DNA of 64,000 bases from Kiritimatiellia bacterium (GCA_023953695.1 JAMLJG010000006.1:1-64000); one strand, 5' to 3'; shown: positions 26,901-35,063, counted from the first letter of the stretch. Notes: generated from the sequence alone by a model not told the origin. Translations and numbers: made by a program.

Positions 26901-27086
26901 CGATTGCGGGTTTGCGTTGTTGTTGGAAGGGTCGCCGTCGTTAAAGCGGTCTGTGAAGATGAAATAGAAGTTCTGATCGCGCCAGTCGTCGGGCGATGGG
27001 AAGTGCGATTGTGCGCGAGCCGGTTCGACTGCGCCGAAAAGGCAGCCCAGCAGAACTACCAAGCCCATAGAAATTCGCCTCTGCAT
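23970..27086 (-). CDS. Secreted GH13 alpha-amylase with multidomain C-terminus
   Basis: 1038 residues from ATG 27086. Signal peptide to EPARAQ. The catalytic barrel (about 35-450) shows DIVLNHQG, GFRLDTVKH with nucleophile D248, FGEVYDG with acid/base E282 and FLDNHDQ with D358. It hydrolyses alpha-1,4-glucans outside the cytoplasm. After a C-domain come an SbsA-like Ig domain (ITLTFSKPMN), a bacterial Ig domain (LVISGTAADNVAVSAVEIQLDGG), a CBM-like domain (EGVYEITLLQAETWVNAPGQRIFDLYIEG), a calcium-type D-x-D-G-D-G-L-P-D repeat (DTDGDGLPDWW ... DADGDGYSNFAEF) and the short C-terminal module also found at 41052. The ABC importer at 18188-22348 could take up its maltodextrin products (inference). 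Confidence 0.92.
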   Translation of the reverse strand: MQRRISMGLVVLLGCLFGAVEPARAQSHFPSPDDWRDQNFYFIFTDRFNDGDPSNNNANPQSSASPANSRRIHGGDFKGIQEKLHYIKALGATALWITPIPQNYGNSGYHGYGADNFYSLQPNWGTTNDLKEMVNAAHDLGIYVCLDIVLNHQGDRIDSANAAWNTAFNINGYPPRWRNGQGYPAPFNLLTNFHNNGVIKNYTDPEQILGELSGLDDLRTETEYVRSNLVEIYKHWIRVADFDGFRLDTVKHAEIGVWQYFNPAIRAYATSLGKTNFFQFGEVYDGSDAKAGYYTGTKAGGAFANDSILDYPLYFSVNSVFAEASGNTRQIEDRYNRISTYYDPYSHYRLVTFLDNHDQARFMNKAGNNTNRLALALNWLYTSRGIPCLYYGTEQNFNGSGDPNNREDMFDGQFESGPSLGDNFNMTQGSFLHIARLNNLRRLYPSLRRGSHQNRWANSGGPGLFAYARTLTDIGEEILVVFNTATASQTLTNRPTYYPAGTVMVNLLDTNETLTTTSGSDRMPPIAVPAGGYKMFLPKNRLLPLDPLVIAQTPAHDSTNVIATAPITLTFSKPMNTAATEAAFSTQPAVGGTFAWTSNQTVMTFTPSPGFPGKARIQARVSTNAFDAESGNHLYGAFETMFHTASAVYTDAVPPTLLVQTPADGAMVSDTLVISGTAADNVAVSAVEIQLDGGDWYGATGTTTWSYSLDSRNFLNGVRHIAARARDSSGNYSAVSPFTLRFFNVPGAYEQRLNAGSATAITNCDTSTWQADQAWSPGSFGYLNGTVGFIGNTISNVCPSAQTLYQSERYSSTDGTLDYRFDVPEGVYEITLLQAETWVNAPGQRIFDLYIEGARALTNFDIFATAGGKNIGIQQTFTSSVADAQLDLHFIPWDDNARVSGIGVKKIGDVDTDGDGLPDWWMRGWFDHPTGQDADQSKAHQDADGDGYSNFAEFIAGTSPISLSDHPFISSITADALPTVITPSVDGRLYDLQWKADLATTDEWITIRSNQPGTGAPLPIEDTNAAPHGAYRIRIRLP

Positions 27087-27128
27087 GCGTGCTGAATGTA
27101 GCAAGGCGCGTGCCGGAGGTGAAGCGTT

Positions 27129-28079
27129 TTAGCTTGAGAAGGGTTCGACAATTTCCACGGCCGGAAATTCGGTGGTGATTGCGTCCAATTGATCGGCCGT
27201 AAAGAGCATTTTGATGTTCGGACCCGCGTCCATTGTGAAATAGAGCGGAAGCCCCTCTTTTCGCAGCGCCCAGATTTTTCGCATGGTTGCGACGGATTCG
27301 GGAAGCCAGAAGAGAACGGGTGGCCACGCCGCGAGACCCGTGGCGTGCATGGCGAGGGCATTCGATTCTGCCGTCCGGCCCAATAGTTCGAAGTCGCGCG
27401 TTTCGATGGACTCCTTGATGAGGGCGATGTCGTGCGAAACCTTGATGGGCCAGGCTTCATAGAGCGACGAAGTGAGTCGGGTGCATTTCATTGCCTGCCG
27501 CGAGCTGATTTCCTTCTCCAGCTCCGAAAGTCGCAGGACGCCGAGGCGCAGGTCGGGCCATGTGCCTTTGACCTGTTCTGCATAGCTGTCCAAGCCGTCC
27601 TCATCCGCGCCTGCATTCCACTCGACGAACCCACGCAAGACGGAGCGACAGGCGCTGCCGCTGCCCAATCGAGCGAGGATGGATAGGTTCTTTGTGGAGA
27701 GCGCCCAGCCGAACAGATCATCCAGCGCGAGAACGAGCGCAGCGAACCCCGAAGCCGAGGAAGCCATCCCCGCGGCTGTGGGAACTGTGTTCTGCGTATC
27801 CACCCGGAAGAAAACGGTGGGCGAGGGGCGGAAGAGATCCAGGAAGGTTGCGAGCGCCTTGGCGAACTTTGTCGTGGCGGGCATTTCCCTGTTATTGAGT
27901 GTCACGATGTCGCGCGGCTCTGGCGAAAGACACACGCTCGTCGTTGTCCCCAATTTCCCGAGCGAAATGGATAAACTCGGGGTGATTGGGAGGTTCAATT
28001 CTTCGTTTCGCTTGCCCCAGTATTTGCAGAGCGCAATGTTCGACGGGGCGAATGCGGACGCGCAGTACTTAACGGGCAT
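27129..28079 (-). CDS. mvaD: Diphosphomevalonate decarboxylase (GHMP superfamily)
   Basis: 316 residues from ATG 28079. It would convert mevalonate 5-diphosphate to isopentenyl diphosphate with ATP. Family marks: FAPSNIALCKYWGKRNEELNLP, PTAAGMASSASGFAAL (glycine-rich phosphate loop), LGSGSACRS and YFTMDAGPNIK with the conserved Asp. The chosen start follows CGGGGTC and gives the normal N-terminus; a GTG or ATG further out (28139) would add about 20 residues without clear function. No other mevalonate-pathway gene is in the window, so it may be a scattered pathway member or a related phosphomevalonate-type decarboxylase. Confidence 0.85.
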   Translation of the reverse strand: MPVKYCASAFAPSNIALCKYWGKRNEELNLPITPSLSISLGKLGTTTSVCLSPEPRDIVTLNNREMPATTKFAKALATFLDLFRPSPTVFFRVDTQNTVPTAAGMASSASGFAALVLALDDLFGWALSTKNLSILARLGSGSACRSVLRGFVEWNAGADEDGLDSYAEQVKGTWPDLRLGVLRLSELEKEISSRQAMKCTRLTSSLYEAWPIKVSHDIALIKESIETRDFELLGRTAESNALAMHATGLAAWPPVLFWLPESVATMRKIWALRKEGLPLYFTMDAGPNIKMLFTADQLDAITTEFPAVEIVEPFSS

Positions 28080-28247
28080 TTGACCCCGTTTCTCGCCGAG
28101 CAGCGGCGTCACAACATCAATTTTGCGAAGTGAACTCATTTGGTGGCGCAGTATCGCAGAGCCGGGTGAAACGATCAAGCCTTGCCCGGCCACACTGCTT
28201 AAATTAAGCCGATTTTAGAGGCAGATTCCAATTTTCTAAAAAACATA

Positions 28248-28277
28248 TTGCCCGAACTTTGTCGGGTCACCTAGACT
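28248..28277 (+). promoter_or_regulatory. Candidate promoter of the TPR-ExbBD-VWA operon
   Basis: TTGCCC (28248-28253), 18-bp spacer, TAGACT (28272-28277) in an AT-rich divergent intergenic region (28194-28331). A TTAAATTAA palindrome lies just upstream at about 28198-28206. Confidence 0.45.
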
Positions 28278-28331
28278 TGATGCTTCAGTCGTATTGCGAT
28301 CCAAGGAGGCGGGTTCGAAATATCCGATGGC

Positions 28332-31094
28332 ATGAAGCATTCGGTGAAGCGTTTTATTTTAAGCAGTTGCCTGCTGCTTTTGGCTCTTGCGCCCTTAAGC
28401 CGGGGGCAGGGCGGCAGCGAGGTTTCGCCCAATGCGATTCCGGAAGCGATGACGACGGACCTCAAATTCACCGTCAATCGCTTGGTCACCGGTGGCAATC
28501 TGCGCGAAGCGGTGCCCTATCTTGAGGAACTGATCCGACGATTCGGGCAGACCAAGGTTGCGCAGTATGACCGCGAGCTTGAGCGCTACTATTACTTCCT
28601 CGGCGCCGCGTGGATTCAGTCGGAAGAGTATGAGTTCGCTGTCGAGGCGCTCGAGAAATATGCGCAGCGCTTTCCAAAAGCAAACGATGCTCCGATCGTT
28701 CTCGATTGGCTGGGTGACTGCTATCGCTTGACGGAGGATTTTCGCAAAGCGGCCACCGTCTACGAAAACCTCCGCGCGCAATACGCGTTGAAAGGCGCGA
28801 TGCTCGACGAGGTGATGTCGAAGGAGGCCATCTGCCTTGTTCAGCTCGAAGAGTGGGAGAAGGTGATTCCATTGCTGACGCAACTGCTGGAGCAGGCGCG
28901 CGATCCGGAATTGCGCGGCATGGCGGCAACCACGCTCGTTCGCGCCTATCTCTCGCTGGATCAGGTGGACAAGATCGTTCAACTGCTGCCGCAGGTGATG
29001 GCGATTTCACAGGCGCGGTATGATGTGGATTTCAACCTGATGCTGATCCGCGGGGGCGACACGAAATATCATGCGAGCGATTATCCGAACGCCCTGATGC
29101 TCTATCAGCTCGCGCTGACGAAGGAAGAGTTGTTGGTGCGGCTGGAAGAGTTGATCGGACGCACAGAGCGCGCCATCCAAGCGTGGAAGGACTTTCAGAA
29201 TATCCGTGGCTTCACAGCGCTCAAGACGCGCCTCAAGTCGCTGCAATCGCAGCGCGAAGATTTGCTTCGTCGGGACAGCTTCACGGAAGAACTTCTGTTC
29301 CGCATGGGCCAGACCTATTTCGAGATGAATCGAAAGTGGGAGGCGTTCTGGACGTTCTGGTCCATTTGGAAAACACTTCCGGAGAGCAAGGATGCGCGGC
29401 AGGCGCTCTTCAGCTCGTTTCAACTGGCGGCGGAGCTGAATATGGATTCGCGCGCGATCGAGTTCGGACAGACCTTTTTGGACACTTTCGGGCTCGGCGA
29501 CTATTTTGACGAAGTCTCTCTTCAGTTGGCCAATCTCCAGCTTCGCAACCGCAATTACGACGCGGCGATCAAGGTGGTTGAGCAGGCGCTGGCGGCGAAT
29601 CCCGACCACGCATTCAAGGACCGCTTGATTTTCATCACGGGTTACTGCCTGTTTCAGAAGGATCAACTCACCGAGGCGCTGGCCGCGTTCACGGAAATCC
29701 GAACCCACCATCCCGACAGCGAGGCCGAGGAGGGCGCGAATTACTGGATCGGCCTGACCTATCTTTTCCTGCAGCAATACGAAGATGCGCGCGATGAGTT
29801 CAGCGAGTTCGTGAATCGCTATGTGAGCGGCATCTATTATGAGGACGCGCGCTTTCGGTTGGGCGTCGCGGAATATGGGCTGGGCGAGTTCGTCGCGGCG
29901 CGCGGGCACTTTGAGAAGTTCATCGCCGATTTTCCATCCAGCCCGCTGCTGGCCGAGGCCTATTCGTTCCTCGGCGATATCGCGGGATCGGATGCGCGCC
30001 TGAGCGAGGCGCTCGAGCTCTATGCGCAAGTGCCGAAGCATACCTCGCGCATGAATCAAATTGATCACGCTGCGTTCCAGACGGGCAAGATTTTGGAGCT
30101 GCAAGGGAAGTTCGGAGAGCTGGCGGACTACTTTACCCGGTATATCCAAACGTATCGAAACAAGGGGCAGTTCACGGAGGCGATCTATCGAATCGGCTTT
30201 GCGCGGAAGATGCAGGGCGACTTTAGCGGCATGCTCTCCGCCTATGAGCAGGCTGTACGCCGCTATGCGGACGATGCCAGTGCGCTCGGCGTTGATCTGA
30301 TTCTGAAGGATTGGGTGGATCAATCCATCCAGACCGAGGGCCGTCCTCCCGAGGCGAAACTGCGCGAGTGGCTCGACAATGTGAAGGCGCAAAAGACCAA
30401 GACCGCGTGGCTGCGCTATCAATGGGCGCTGAGCGATCTGGCGAAGTTGGATCCCGCGCCGGAGTTCACCCCGGAACTGCTCGAATTCGCGACGCCCGCA
30501 GTGTTGGAGTGGATGGGCCGAACGACGGCGGCCCGCAACCCGACGTTGGCGCGAAAGGCGTTTGAGAAGTCCGTCAAAGAGTTCCCCGACAGTTTGTGGG
30601 CGGGCGACTGCATCCTGGAGTGGGCGGAACTGGAGGCCGCTTCCGACCAGTATGCCAAGGCGCAGGCGCTGTTTGATCGCTATATGACCTCGTTTCCCAC
30701 CGCTGAAAAAGCGGGTGCGGCGCTCAAGCGATCCGCAGATATGTTGGTCGCCCTGAAAAAATATCCGGAAGCTGTGGAAAACTATCTGCGGATTCTCGAA
30801 ATGAAAGAGTGGCGGGGACCGCTGTGGCCCGAGAGCCTTTATCAGATTGGATTTGCCCTTATGGAGCAGGGCAAATTGCAGGAGGCGTTCGGCTATTTCC
30901 AGCGCGTGTATGTGATGTATGGCGGCTATCCTGAGTGGTGCGCCCGCGCCTATTTGCAGAGCGGCATTGCGCTCGAAAAGTTGAATCGCCGCCGCGAGGC
31001 CGTTGCGACGTATGAGGAAATGCTGACCCACGAAAACCTGCGCGCTCTCGAATGGGGGCGCGAGGCGGAGAAAAGATTGGCGGCGCTGCGATGA
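28332..31094 (+). CDS. Large secreted TPR protein, first gene of ExbBD-VWA operon
   Basis: 920 residues. Signal peptide MKHSVKRFILSSCLLLLALAP ending at about SRGQG. The rest is a long solenoid of tetratricopeptide-like helix pairs with recurring W-x-x-x-x-x-x-A, FPKANDAPIVLDWLGDCYRL, HHPDSEAEEGANYWIGLTYL, FPSSPLLAEAYSFLGDIA and FPTAEKAGAALKRSADML segments, i.e. about 18-20 units resembling the YbgF/BamD type. It would lie in the periplasm as an extended protein-binding surface. It overlaps the next gene by ATGA, and the six genes run without gaps larger than 20 bp. Length and repeats are seen; the partner is unknown. Confidence 0.85.
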   Translation: MKHSVKRFILSSCLLLLALAPLSRGQGGSEVSPNAIPEAMTTDLKFTVNRLVTGGNLREAVPYLEELIRRFGQTKVAQYDRELERYYYFLGAAWIQSEEYEFAVEALEKYAQRFPKANDAPIVLDWLGDCYRLTEDFRKAATVYENLRAQYALKGAMLDEVMSKEAICLVQLEEWEKVIPLLTQLLEQARDPELRGMAATTLVRAYLSLDQVDKIVQLLPQVMAISQARYDVDFNLMLIRGGDTKYHASDYPNALMLYQLALTKEELLVRLEELIGRTERAIQAWKDFQNIRGFTALKTRLKSLQSQREDLLRRDSFTEELLFRMGQTYFEMNRKWEAFWTFWSIWKTLPESKDARQALFSSFQLAAELNMDSRAIEFGQTFLDTFGLGDYFDEVSLQLANLQLRNRNYDAAIKVVEQALAANPDHAFKDRLIFITGYCLFQKDQLTEALAAFTEIRTHHPDSEAEEGANYWIGLTYLFLQQYEDARDEFSEFVNRYVSGIYYEDARFRLGVAEYGLGEFVAARGHFEKFIADFPSSPLLAEAYSFLGDIAGSDARLSEALELYAQVPKHTSRMNQIDHAAFQTGKILELQGKFGELADYFTRYIQTYRNKGQFTEAIYRIGFARKMQGDFSGMLSAYEQAVRRYADDASALGVDLILKDWVDQSIQTEGRPPEAKLREWLDNVKAQKTKTAWLRYQWALSDLAKLDPAPEFTPELLEFATPAVLEWMGRTTAARNPTLARKAFEKSVKEFPDSLWAGDCILEWAELEAASDQYAKAQALFDRYMTSFPTAEKAGAALKRSADMLVALKKYPEAVENYLRILEMKEWRGPLWPESLYQIGFALMEQGKLQEAFGYFQRVYVMYGGYPEWCARAYLQSGIALEKLNRRREAVATYEEMLTHENLRALEWGREAEKRLAALR

Positions 31095-32077
31095 GAACAA
31101 ACCCATTCCGCAGACATTGGAGAGTGTCGGCGCTCGCGCTGTTGATCGCGGTGTCGGGCGCAACCGCTCGCGCGGCGGACGTGCCTGCGATCGTCTATAT
31201 TCGAAATGCGCGCGGCGCAATGGATGTCACGCTGACCGGGCGCCAGAAGAACTCGGTATATGCGCGACCCGCGAATTTGCAGGCGGGCATGACGATTCTC
31301 AACGCGGATGACATCGAGGCTATTCAGATACAACTCGATGGCGCCGCGCTTGCTGCCGCAGAAAATGCTGTGCGCGCTGGAAAGCTGAACGAGGCGGTGA
31401 CTCTCTATCGCCAGGTTGTTGCGCCCGTTTTGCCTTATCTGGACATTCGATCGAACAACGCCATTGCTCCGGCGTTTCGCTATGCGGAATTGCTGCGGAT
31501 GCGCGCGTTGTGGGGCGAATCCATAAAGATTTATCGGGCGCTGCAGAACGCAGCCGATCTCGATACGCGCCAAGCCGCGACCGCGTGGGATGCCTATGCG
31601 TTGACGAAGCAGGGTGATGCCGAGGCGGCGGCGAAGGTAATCGAATCGTTGGCCATTGACGATCCGAGGCACCTCGGTTTTGTCGCCGCTTCGCTCGCTC
31701 GGGCGCGGATTGCCCTCGCGCGGAGCGAGGACGAAGCCGCGCTCGATTGGACCGCGCGCGCCGCCGCGTTGGGGCGGCTCGACAATCCGCTATACCCCGA
31801 GACGCTCTTGCTCGCGGCCGAATGCTATGAGCGGATGGCGCGCAAAGCCCCCGCAAAATTGCGGCAAAGCTCTGTCACGCAGACGAGCGATGGCGAGGTG
31901 AGGCAACCTCCGATGACGGCATCCGAGTTCGCCGCCGTCGCCCGCAGCATTTACACGCAGATCACCGTCCTTTTCCCGAAGACGGAACCCTCACAAATCG
32001 CTGCAGACCGATTGAGCGCCGAGGCCGAACAGGCCACCGCGCCCGCGCAGCCTCTTTCACCAGGAGACCCAAAATGA
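31091..32077 (+). CDS. Secreted TPR-like protein, second gene of operon
   Basis: 328 residues from ATG 31091, overlapping the upstream stop by 4 bp. A signal peptide runs to ATARA. A beta-rich N-terminal portion (VPAIVYIRNARGAMDVTLTGRQKNSVYARP) resembles an SH3-like or nucleation domain, followed by ILNADDIEAIQIQLDGAALAAA and helical repeats (KLNEAVTLYRQVVAPVLPYLDI ... SLARARIALARSEDEAALDWTARAAAL). The C-terminal end is low complexity, rich in Ala, Gln and Pro. It is presumably periplasmic. I do not recognise a named family. Confidence 0.75.
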   Translation: MRTNPFRRHWRVSALALLIAVSGATARAADVPAIVYIRNARGAMDVTLTGRQKNSVYARPANLQAGMTILNADDIEAIQIQLDGAALAAAENAVRAGKLNEAVTLYRQVVAPVLPYLDIRSNNAIAPAFRYAELLRMRALWGESIKIYRALQNAADLDTRQAATAWDAYALTKQGDAEAAAKVIESLAIDDPRHLGFVAASLARARIALARSEDEAALDWTARAAALGRLDNPLYPETLLLAAECYERMARKAPAKLRQSSVTQTSDGEVRQPPMTASEFAAVARSIYTQITVLFPKTEPSQIAADRLSAEAEQATAPAQPLSPGDPK

Positions 32078-32841
32078 ATGTCCACACAATAAAAGCTCTA
32101 TTCGCCGCGATCGCGTTGGCGTTTTGCATCGCCGCGCCCGCGCTGGCCCAGGACAACGAGGCGTCGGATGCGCCGCCCGTTGCGGCCCAGAAGCAGACCT
32201 TTGGTCAAATCCTGAAAACGGGCGGCTGGACCATGTGGCCGCTCGGCGTCTGCTCTGTAGCGGGTGTCGGCTTGCTGATTTTCAATGCATTGGTGTTGCG
32301 TCCGAGCCGCATGTTGAAGCCCGAGATCACGGCGCAGATCAAAGATGCCGCCTCCACGCTCGATGTCGAACGCGCGCGGACGCTGTGCGCGGCGAATCCT
32401 TCTCCGGTGACAACCATCATCGCCGCCGGGCTCGACCGCATTCGCGGAGATGAGCTGCACCTCGAATCCATCGAGAAGGGGATGGAGGAACAGTCGCTGC
32501 AGGAGATTGCCAAATACATGCAGCCGATCAACTATCTCTCCGTCATTGCGACCATCAGCCCGATGATCGGGCTGCTGGGCACGGTGTCCGGCATGATCAA
32601 GGCCTTCCAGGCGATGGCGTATGGCGCGATGGGCCGCCCCGAGTTGCTCGCGAACAACATCGGCGAAGCGCTCATCACGACGGCCACGGGACTCATCATT
32701 GGTATTCCCGTGATGGTATTCTACTTCTTCTTCAAGAACCGATTCACCTCGGTCGTGGCCTCCATCAATCGCTCGTGCGGCGACCTTCTGGAGTCGCTGG
32801 CCTCCGCGGGGCGGAACGCGGCCTCGACCCCTTCCGAATAG
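32074..32841 (+). CDS. MotA/TolQ/ExbB-type proton channel with signal peptide
   Basis: 255 residues. It begins with a cleavable signal peptide (MNVHTIKALFAAIALAFCIAAPALAQ), then a first true span at ~52-72 (WPLGVCSVAGVGLLIFNALV), a cytoplasmic region SIEKGMEEQSLQEIAKYMQPINYLSVIATISPMIGLLGTVSGMIKAF, and spans at ~148-170 and ~192-215 (EALITTATGLIIGIPVMVFYFFF). The P-M-I-G-L-L-G-T-V-x-G-M-I motif is diagnostic for the MotA/TolQ/ExbB family, whose pentamer conducts protons and drives ExbD/TolR. ATG overlaps the preceding stop. It pairs with two ExbD genes downstream. Confidence 0.92.
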   Translation: MNVHTIKALFAAIALAFCIAAPALAQDNEASDAPPVAAQKQTFGQILKTGGWTMWPLGVCSVAGVGLLIFNALVLRPSRMLKPEITAQIKDAASTLDVERARTLCAANPSPVTTIIAAGLDRIRGDELHLESIEKGMEEQSLQEIAKYMQPINYLSVIATISPMIGLLGTVSGMIKAFQAMAYGAMGRPELLANNIGEALITTATGLIIGIPVMVFYFFFKNRFTSVVASINRSCGDLLESLASAGRNAASTPSE

Positions 32842-32860
32842 TCCGCGCGCAACTCTCGCC

Positions 32861-33271
32861 ATGAAGATACACATTCCAGATGATGGATCGGGGGGGTTCC
32901 AAATGGCCCCGTTGATTGACATCGTGTTCCTGCTGATCATTTTCTTCATGGTCGCCGCGGACATGAATCAACAGGCGCGCATCCCGCTGGAAATCCCATC
33001 CGCTTCACACGCCACGCGCCCGAAGGACCCCAGCGGACGCGGCGTCATTTCCATCAAGGAGAACGGCGACTTTTTTGCCGGCCAGACGAAGGTGACGGCC
33101 GACCAAATTCGCGAGCTGGCCGAACAGCGCGTGAAAGAGAATCCGAATTTCCGAATCTTTCTGCGCGCGGCCAAGGGCACCCCGCACAAGTTCGTGCGCG
33201 AGGCGATGCAAGCCACCGCAGAGGGCGGCATTGCCGACATCATATTTTCCGCATACGCAACTGAACAATGA
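32861..33271 (+). CDS. ExbD/TolR-family protein 1
   Basis: 136 residues. A short cytoplasmic N-terminus is followed by one transmembrane helix, MAPLIDIVFLLIIFFMVAADM, with the proton-carrying Asp of the family (P-L-I-D-I-V-F-L-L). Then comes a periplasmic domain with VISIKENGDFFAGQTKVTADQIRELAEQRV and FLRAAKGTPHKFVREAMQATAEGGI, the alpha/beta TolR fold. The stop overlaps the start of the second ExbD by 4 bp. Works with the ExbB-like channel to turn proton flow into force on periplasmic partners. Confidence 0.92.
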   Translation: MKIHIPDDGSGGFQMAPLIDIVFLLIIFFMVAADMNQQARIPLEIPSASHATRPKDPSGRGVISIKENGDFFAGQTKVTADQIRELAEQRVKENPNFRIFLRAAKGTPHKFVREAMQATAEGGIADIIFSAYATEQ

Positions 33272-33726
33272 AGATCCCACTCGCAACCCTGGAAACTACG
33301 AAAGAAGACGAAGAGCTTCAGATCGCGCCGCTCATTGACTGCGTGTTCCTGCTGCTGATCTTCTTCATGGTGACCTCCTCCCTGCACAAGTTTGAGAGCG
33401 ATCTGGGCATCCAGCTTCCCGGTCGCGTTGCGCAGTCGGAACAGTTGGTGATGCCCGATGAACAGTTGGTCGAGATTCTCGACGATGGCCGCGTGATGTT
33501 GAACAACCAGGTGTTCGATTCGCCGACCTCGCGCGATATGCCCGAATTGACGGCGACGCTTATCCGCTTTCGGCAGGCGTGCGAGCTGGCCAAAGTGCGC
33601 CCGCTGCTGACCGTGCAGGCGTCCGGCCAATCCCGACATGAGCGCCTCATTGATGTGCTCAACGCGGCCTCCGGCGCCGATATCAAGAATGTGTCCATTG
33701 GGCTGGGCGACGAGGAGGGAACATGA
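33268..33726 (+). CDS. ExbD/TolR-family protein 2
   Basis: 152 residues. Span IAPLIDCVFLLLIFFMVTSSL carries the conserved Asp. The periplasmic domain is longer than in the first copy: VEILDDGRVMLNNQVFDSPTSRDMPELTATLIRFRQA and PLLTVQASGQSRHERLIDVLNAASGADI. A two-ExbD arrangement suggests a hetero-dimeric force transducer in the channel, as in some gliding and PVC systems (inference). It overlaps the VWA gene by ATGA. Confidence 0.92.
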   Translation: MKIPLATLETTKEDEELQIAPLIDCVFLLLIFFMVTSSLHKFESDLGIQLPGRVAQSEQLVMPDEQLVEILDDGRVMLNNQVFDSPTSRDMPELTATLIRFRQACELAKVRPLLTVQASGQSRHERLIDVLNAASGADIKNVSIGLGDEEGT

Positions 33727-34994
33727 CGAACATTGCCCCCAAGAAGCCGCGCACGCGCTCGCTGTTCTACACGGTGTTTATGGCCAGCCTCATGCTTCAT
33801 GTGGGGGCAATTCTGATCATCAGTCCCATCGTCCTCTTTTCCTATTTCTTCAAGCGCGAGGTTGCCTTCGAGCCCGCGCCGGAGGTGGAGCGCCGTCTGG
33901 AGCCGCGGAAGCTGCAATACAAGGTTCACGTGCAGGAGACGCAGAAGCGGAGTGGTCGCCCGCAGGTGCAGCCGCGGCTGACCGCCGACCGCGTGGGCGA
34001 TATATCGCTGCCGGACATCAAGCTCGATATCGCGCCGATCAAGAATCCGAATCTTCCGCGCATGGCGAACTTTTCCGGGTCCGGCATAGGAACGGGATTT
34101 GGCGATGGCGAGGGGAGTGGCGGTCTCTCTGCGGGGTTGTCCTCGGTCAACTTCTTCGGCGTGCGCGCACAGGGCGAGCGCGTCTTCATTATTATAGACG
34201 TTTCCGCCAGTATGATCGAAGACCTGCGCGGTGGCTTTAACGGTTTCAAGCTGGTCAAAGACGAAGTCGGGCGCCTCATCAAGAATTTGTCGCCCGGCAC
34301 CTTCTTCAACATTGGCACCTTTGCGCACAGTTTTGATCAATTCAAAGACAATCTGGTGCTCGCCAATCCCGACAACAAACAGGCCGCGATTTCCTGGCTC
34401 GCGAAATACAACATGCCGAATGGCAGACTCGAAACGTTCAGCCCCAACAACGAATTGCCCGTGGATGTGGACACCTACAAAGTCGGGAAGGGCGACAAGG
34501 GCGGCTCCACTCGGCAGGACCTCGCGCTTGCGCACGCGATGAATCAGGGCGCCGATGCGGTCTTCATGATGACCGACGGTCAGCCGCGCCTCATGCGCCA
34601 TCTCACTGATGAGGAGTGGGAGGAGTGGAAGAAGAAATACTGGACGGACGCCGAGAAGAATCGGGTCGCTGCCGCGCGCGAGCGCGAAAAGAAGGCCTTG
34701 GAAGAGGAGAACAAGCGGCGCGCCAAACGCGGCTTGCCGCCCAAGGTCGAAAGCGAGTATGGCATTGCCGAGTTGAAATGGCCCGAAATGCCGCGCGAGA
34801 GCATGATTGACTACATCGCCGCCCTGCAGAAGAAGCTCTATGTGGACGCCCAGAAGCGCCCGGCCCGCATATATGTCATCGGCTACGAAACGCTGCCCGA
34901 AGACGAAGAGTTCTTGCGCCAGATCGCCCGCAAGAACGGCGGCACCTTCCGCCATCTCAAGAACCTCGTTAAAGACAACCGCTACGCGCAGTGA
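33723..34994 (+). CDS. TonB-like-anchored von Willebrand factor A protein
   Basis: 423 residues. One N-terminal span (~15-42) and a proline/charged periplasmic linker (EPAPEVERRLEPRKLQYKVHVQETQ) look like TonB. Where TonB would have its C-terminal domain there is instead a VWA domain: RVFIIIDVSASMIEDL with MIDAS D159-x-S-x-S163, GGSTRQDLALAHAMNQGADAVFMMTDGQP with the later MIDAS Thr and Asp. A charged helical insert (SDEEW...KAREREKKALEEENKRR) follows, and RIYVIGYETLPEDEEFLRQIARKNGGTF closes the fold. MIDAS domains bind metal and a partner's acidic residue. As the last gene of the operon it is the probable output of the ExbBD motor. Confidence 0.88.
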   Translation: MTNIAPKKPRTRSLFYTVFMASLMLHVGAILIISPIVLFSYFFKREVAFEPAPEVERRLEPRKLQYKVHVQETQKRSGRPQVQPRLTADRVGDISLPDIKLDIAPIKNPNLPRMANFSGSGIGTGFGDGEGSGGLSAGLSSVNFFGVRAQGERVFIIIDVSASMIEDLRGGFNGFKLVKDEVGRLIKNLSPGTFFNIGTFAHSFDQFKDNLVLANPDNKQAAISWLAKYNMPNGRLETFSPNNELPVDVDTYKVGKGDKGGSTRQDLALAHAMNQGADAVFMMTDGQPRLMRHLTDEEWEEWKKKYWTDAEKNRVAAAREREKKALEEENKRRAKRGLPPKVESEYGIAELKWPEMPRESMIDYIAALQKKLYVDAQKRPARIYVIGYETLPEDEEFLRQIARKNGGTFRHLKNLVKDNRYAQ

Positions 34995-35063
34995 GGCGCA
35001 GCGCGCCTGAAGGAGCGCGTGCCCGCTGCCCCTGAATTTCCATGCCCACCCCTGTCTTGCGGA

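Noticed and set aside
25848-27095. 415-aa open frame antisense to the amylase
   Set aside because: The catalytic residues are in the opposite strand; this frame is a compositional shadow.
29007-31220. 737-aa open frame antisense to the TPR gene
   Set aside because: The plus frame has a signal peptide and TPR repeats and is coupled to the next gene; the antisense frame has neither.
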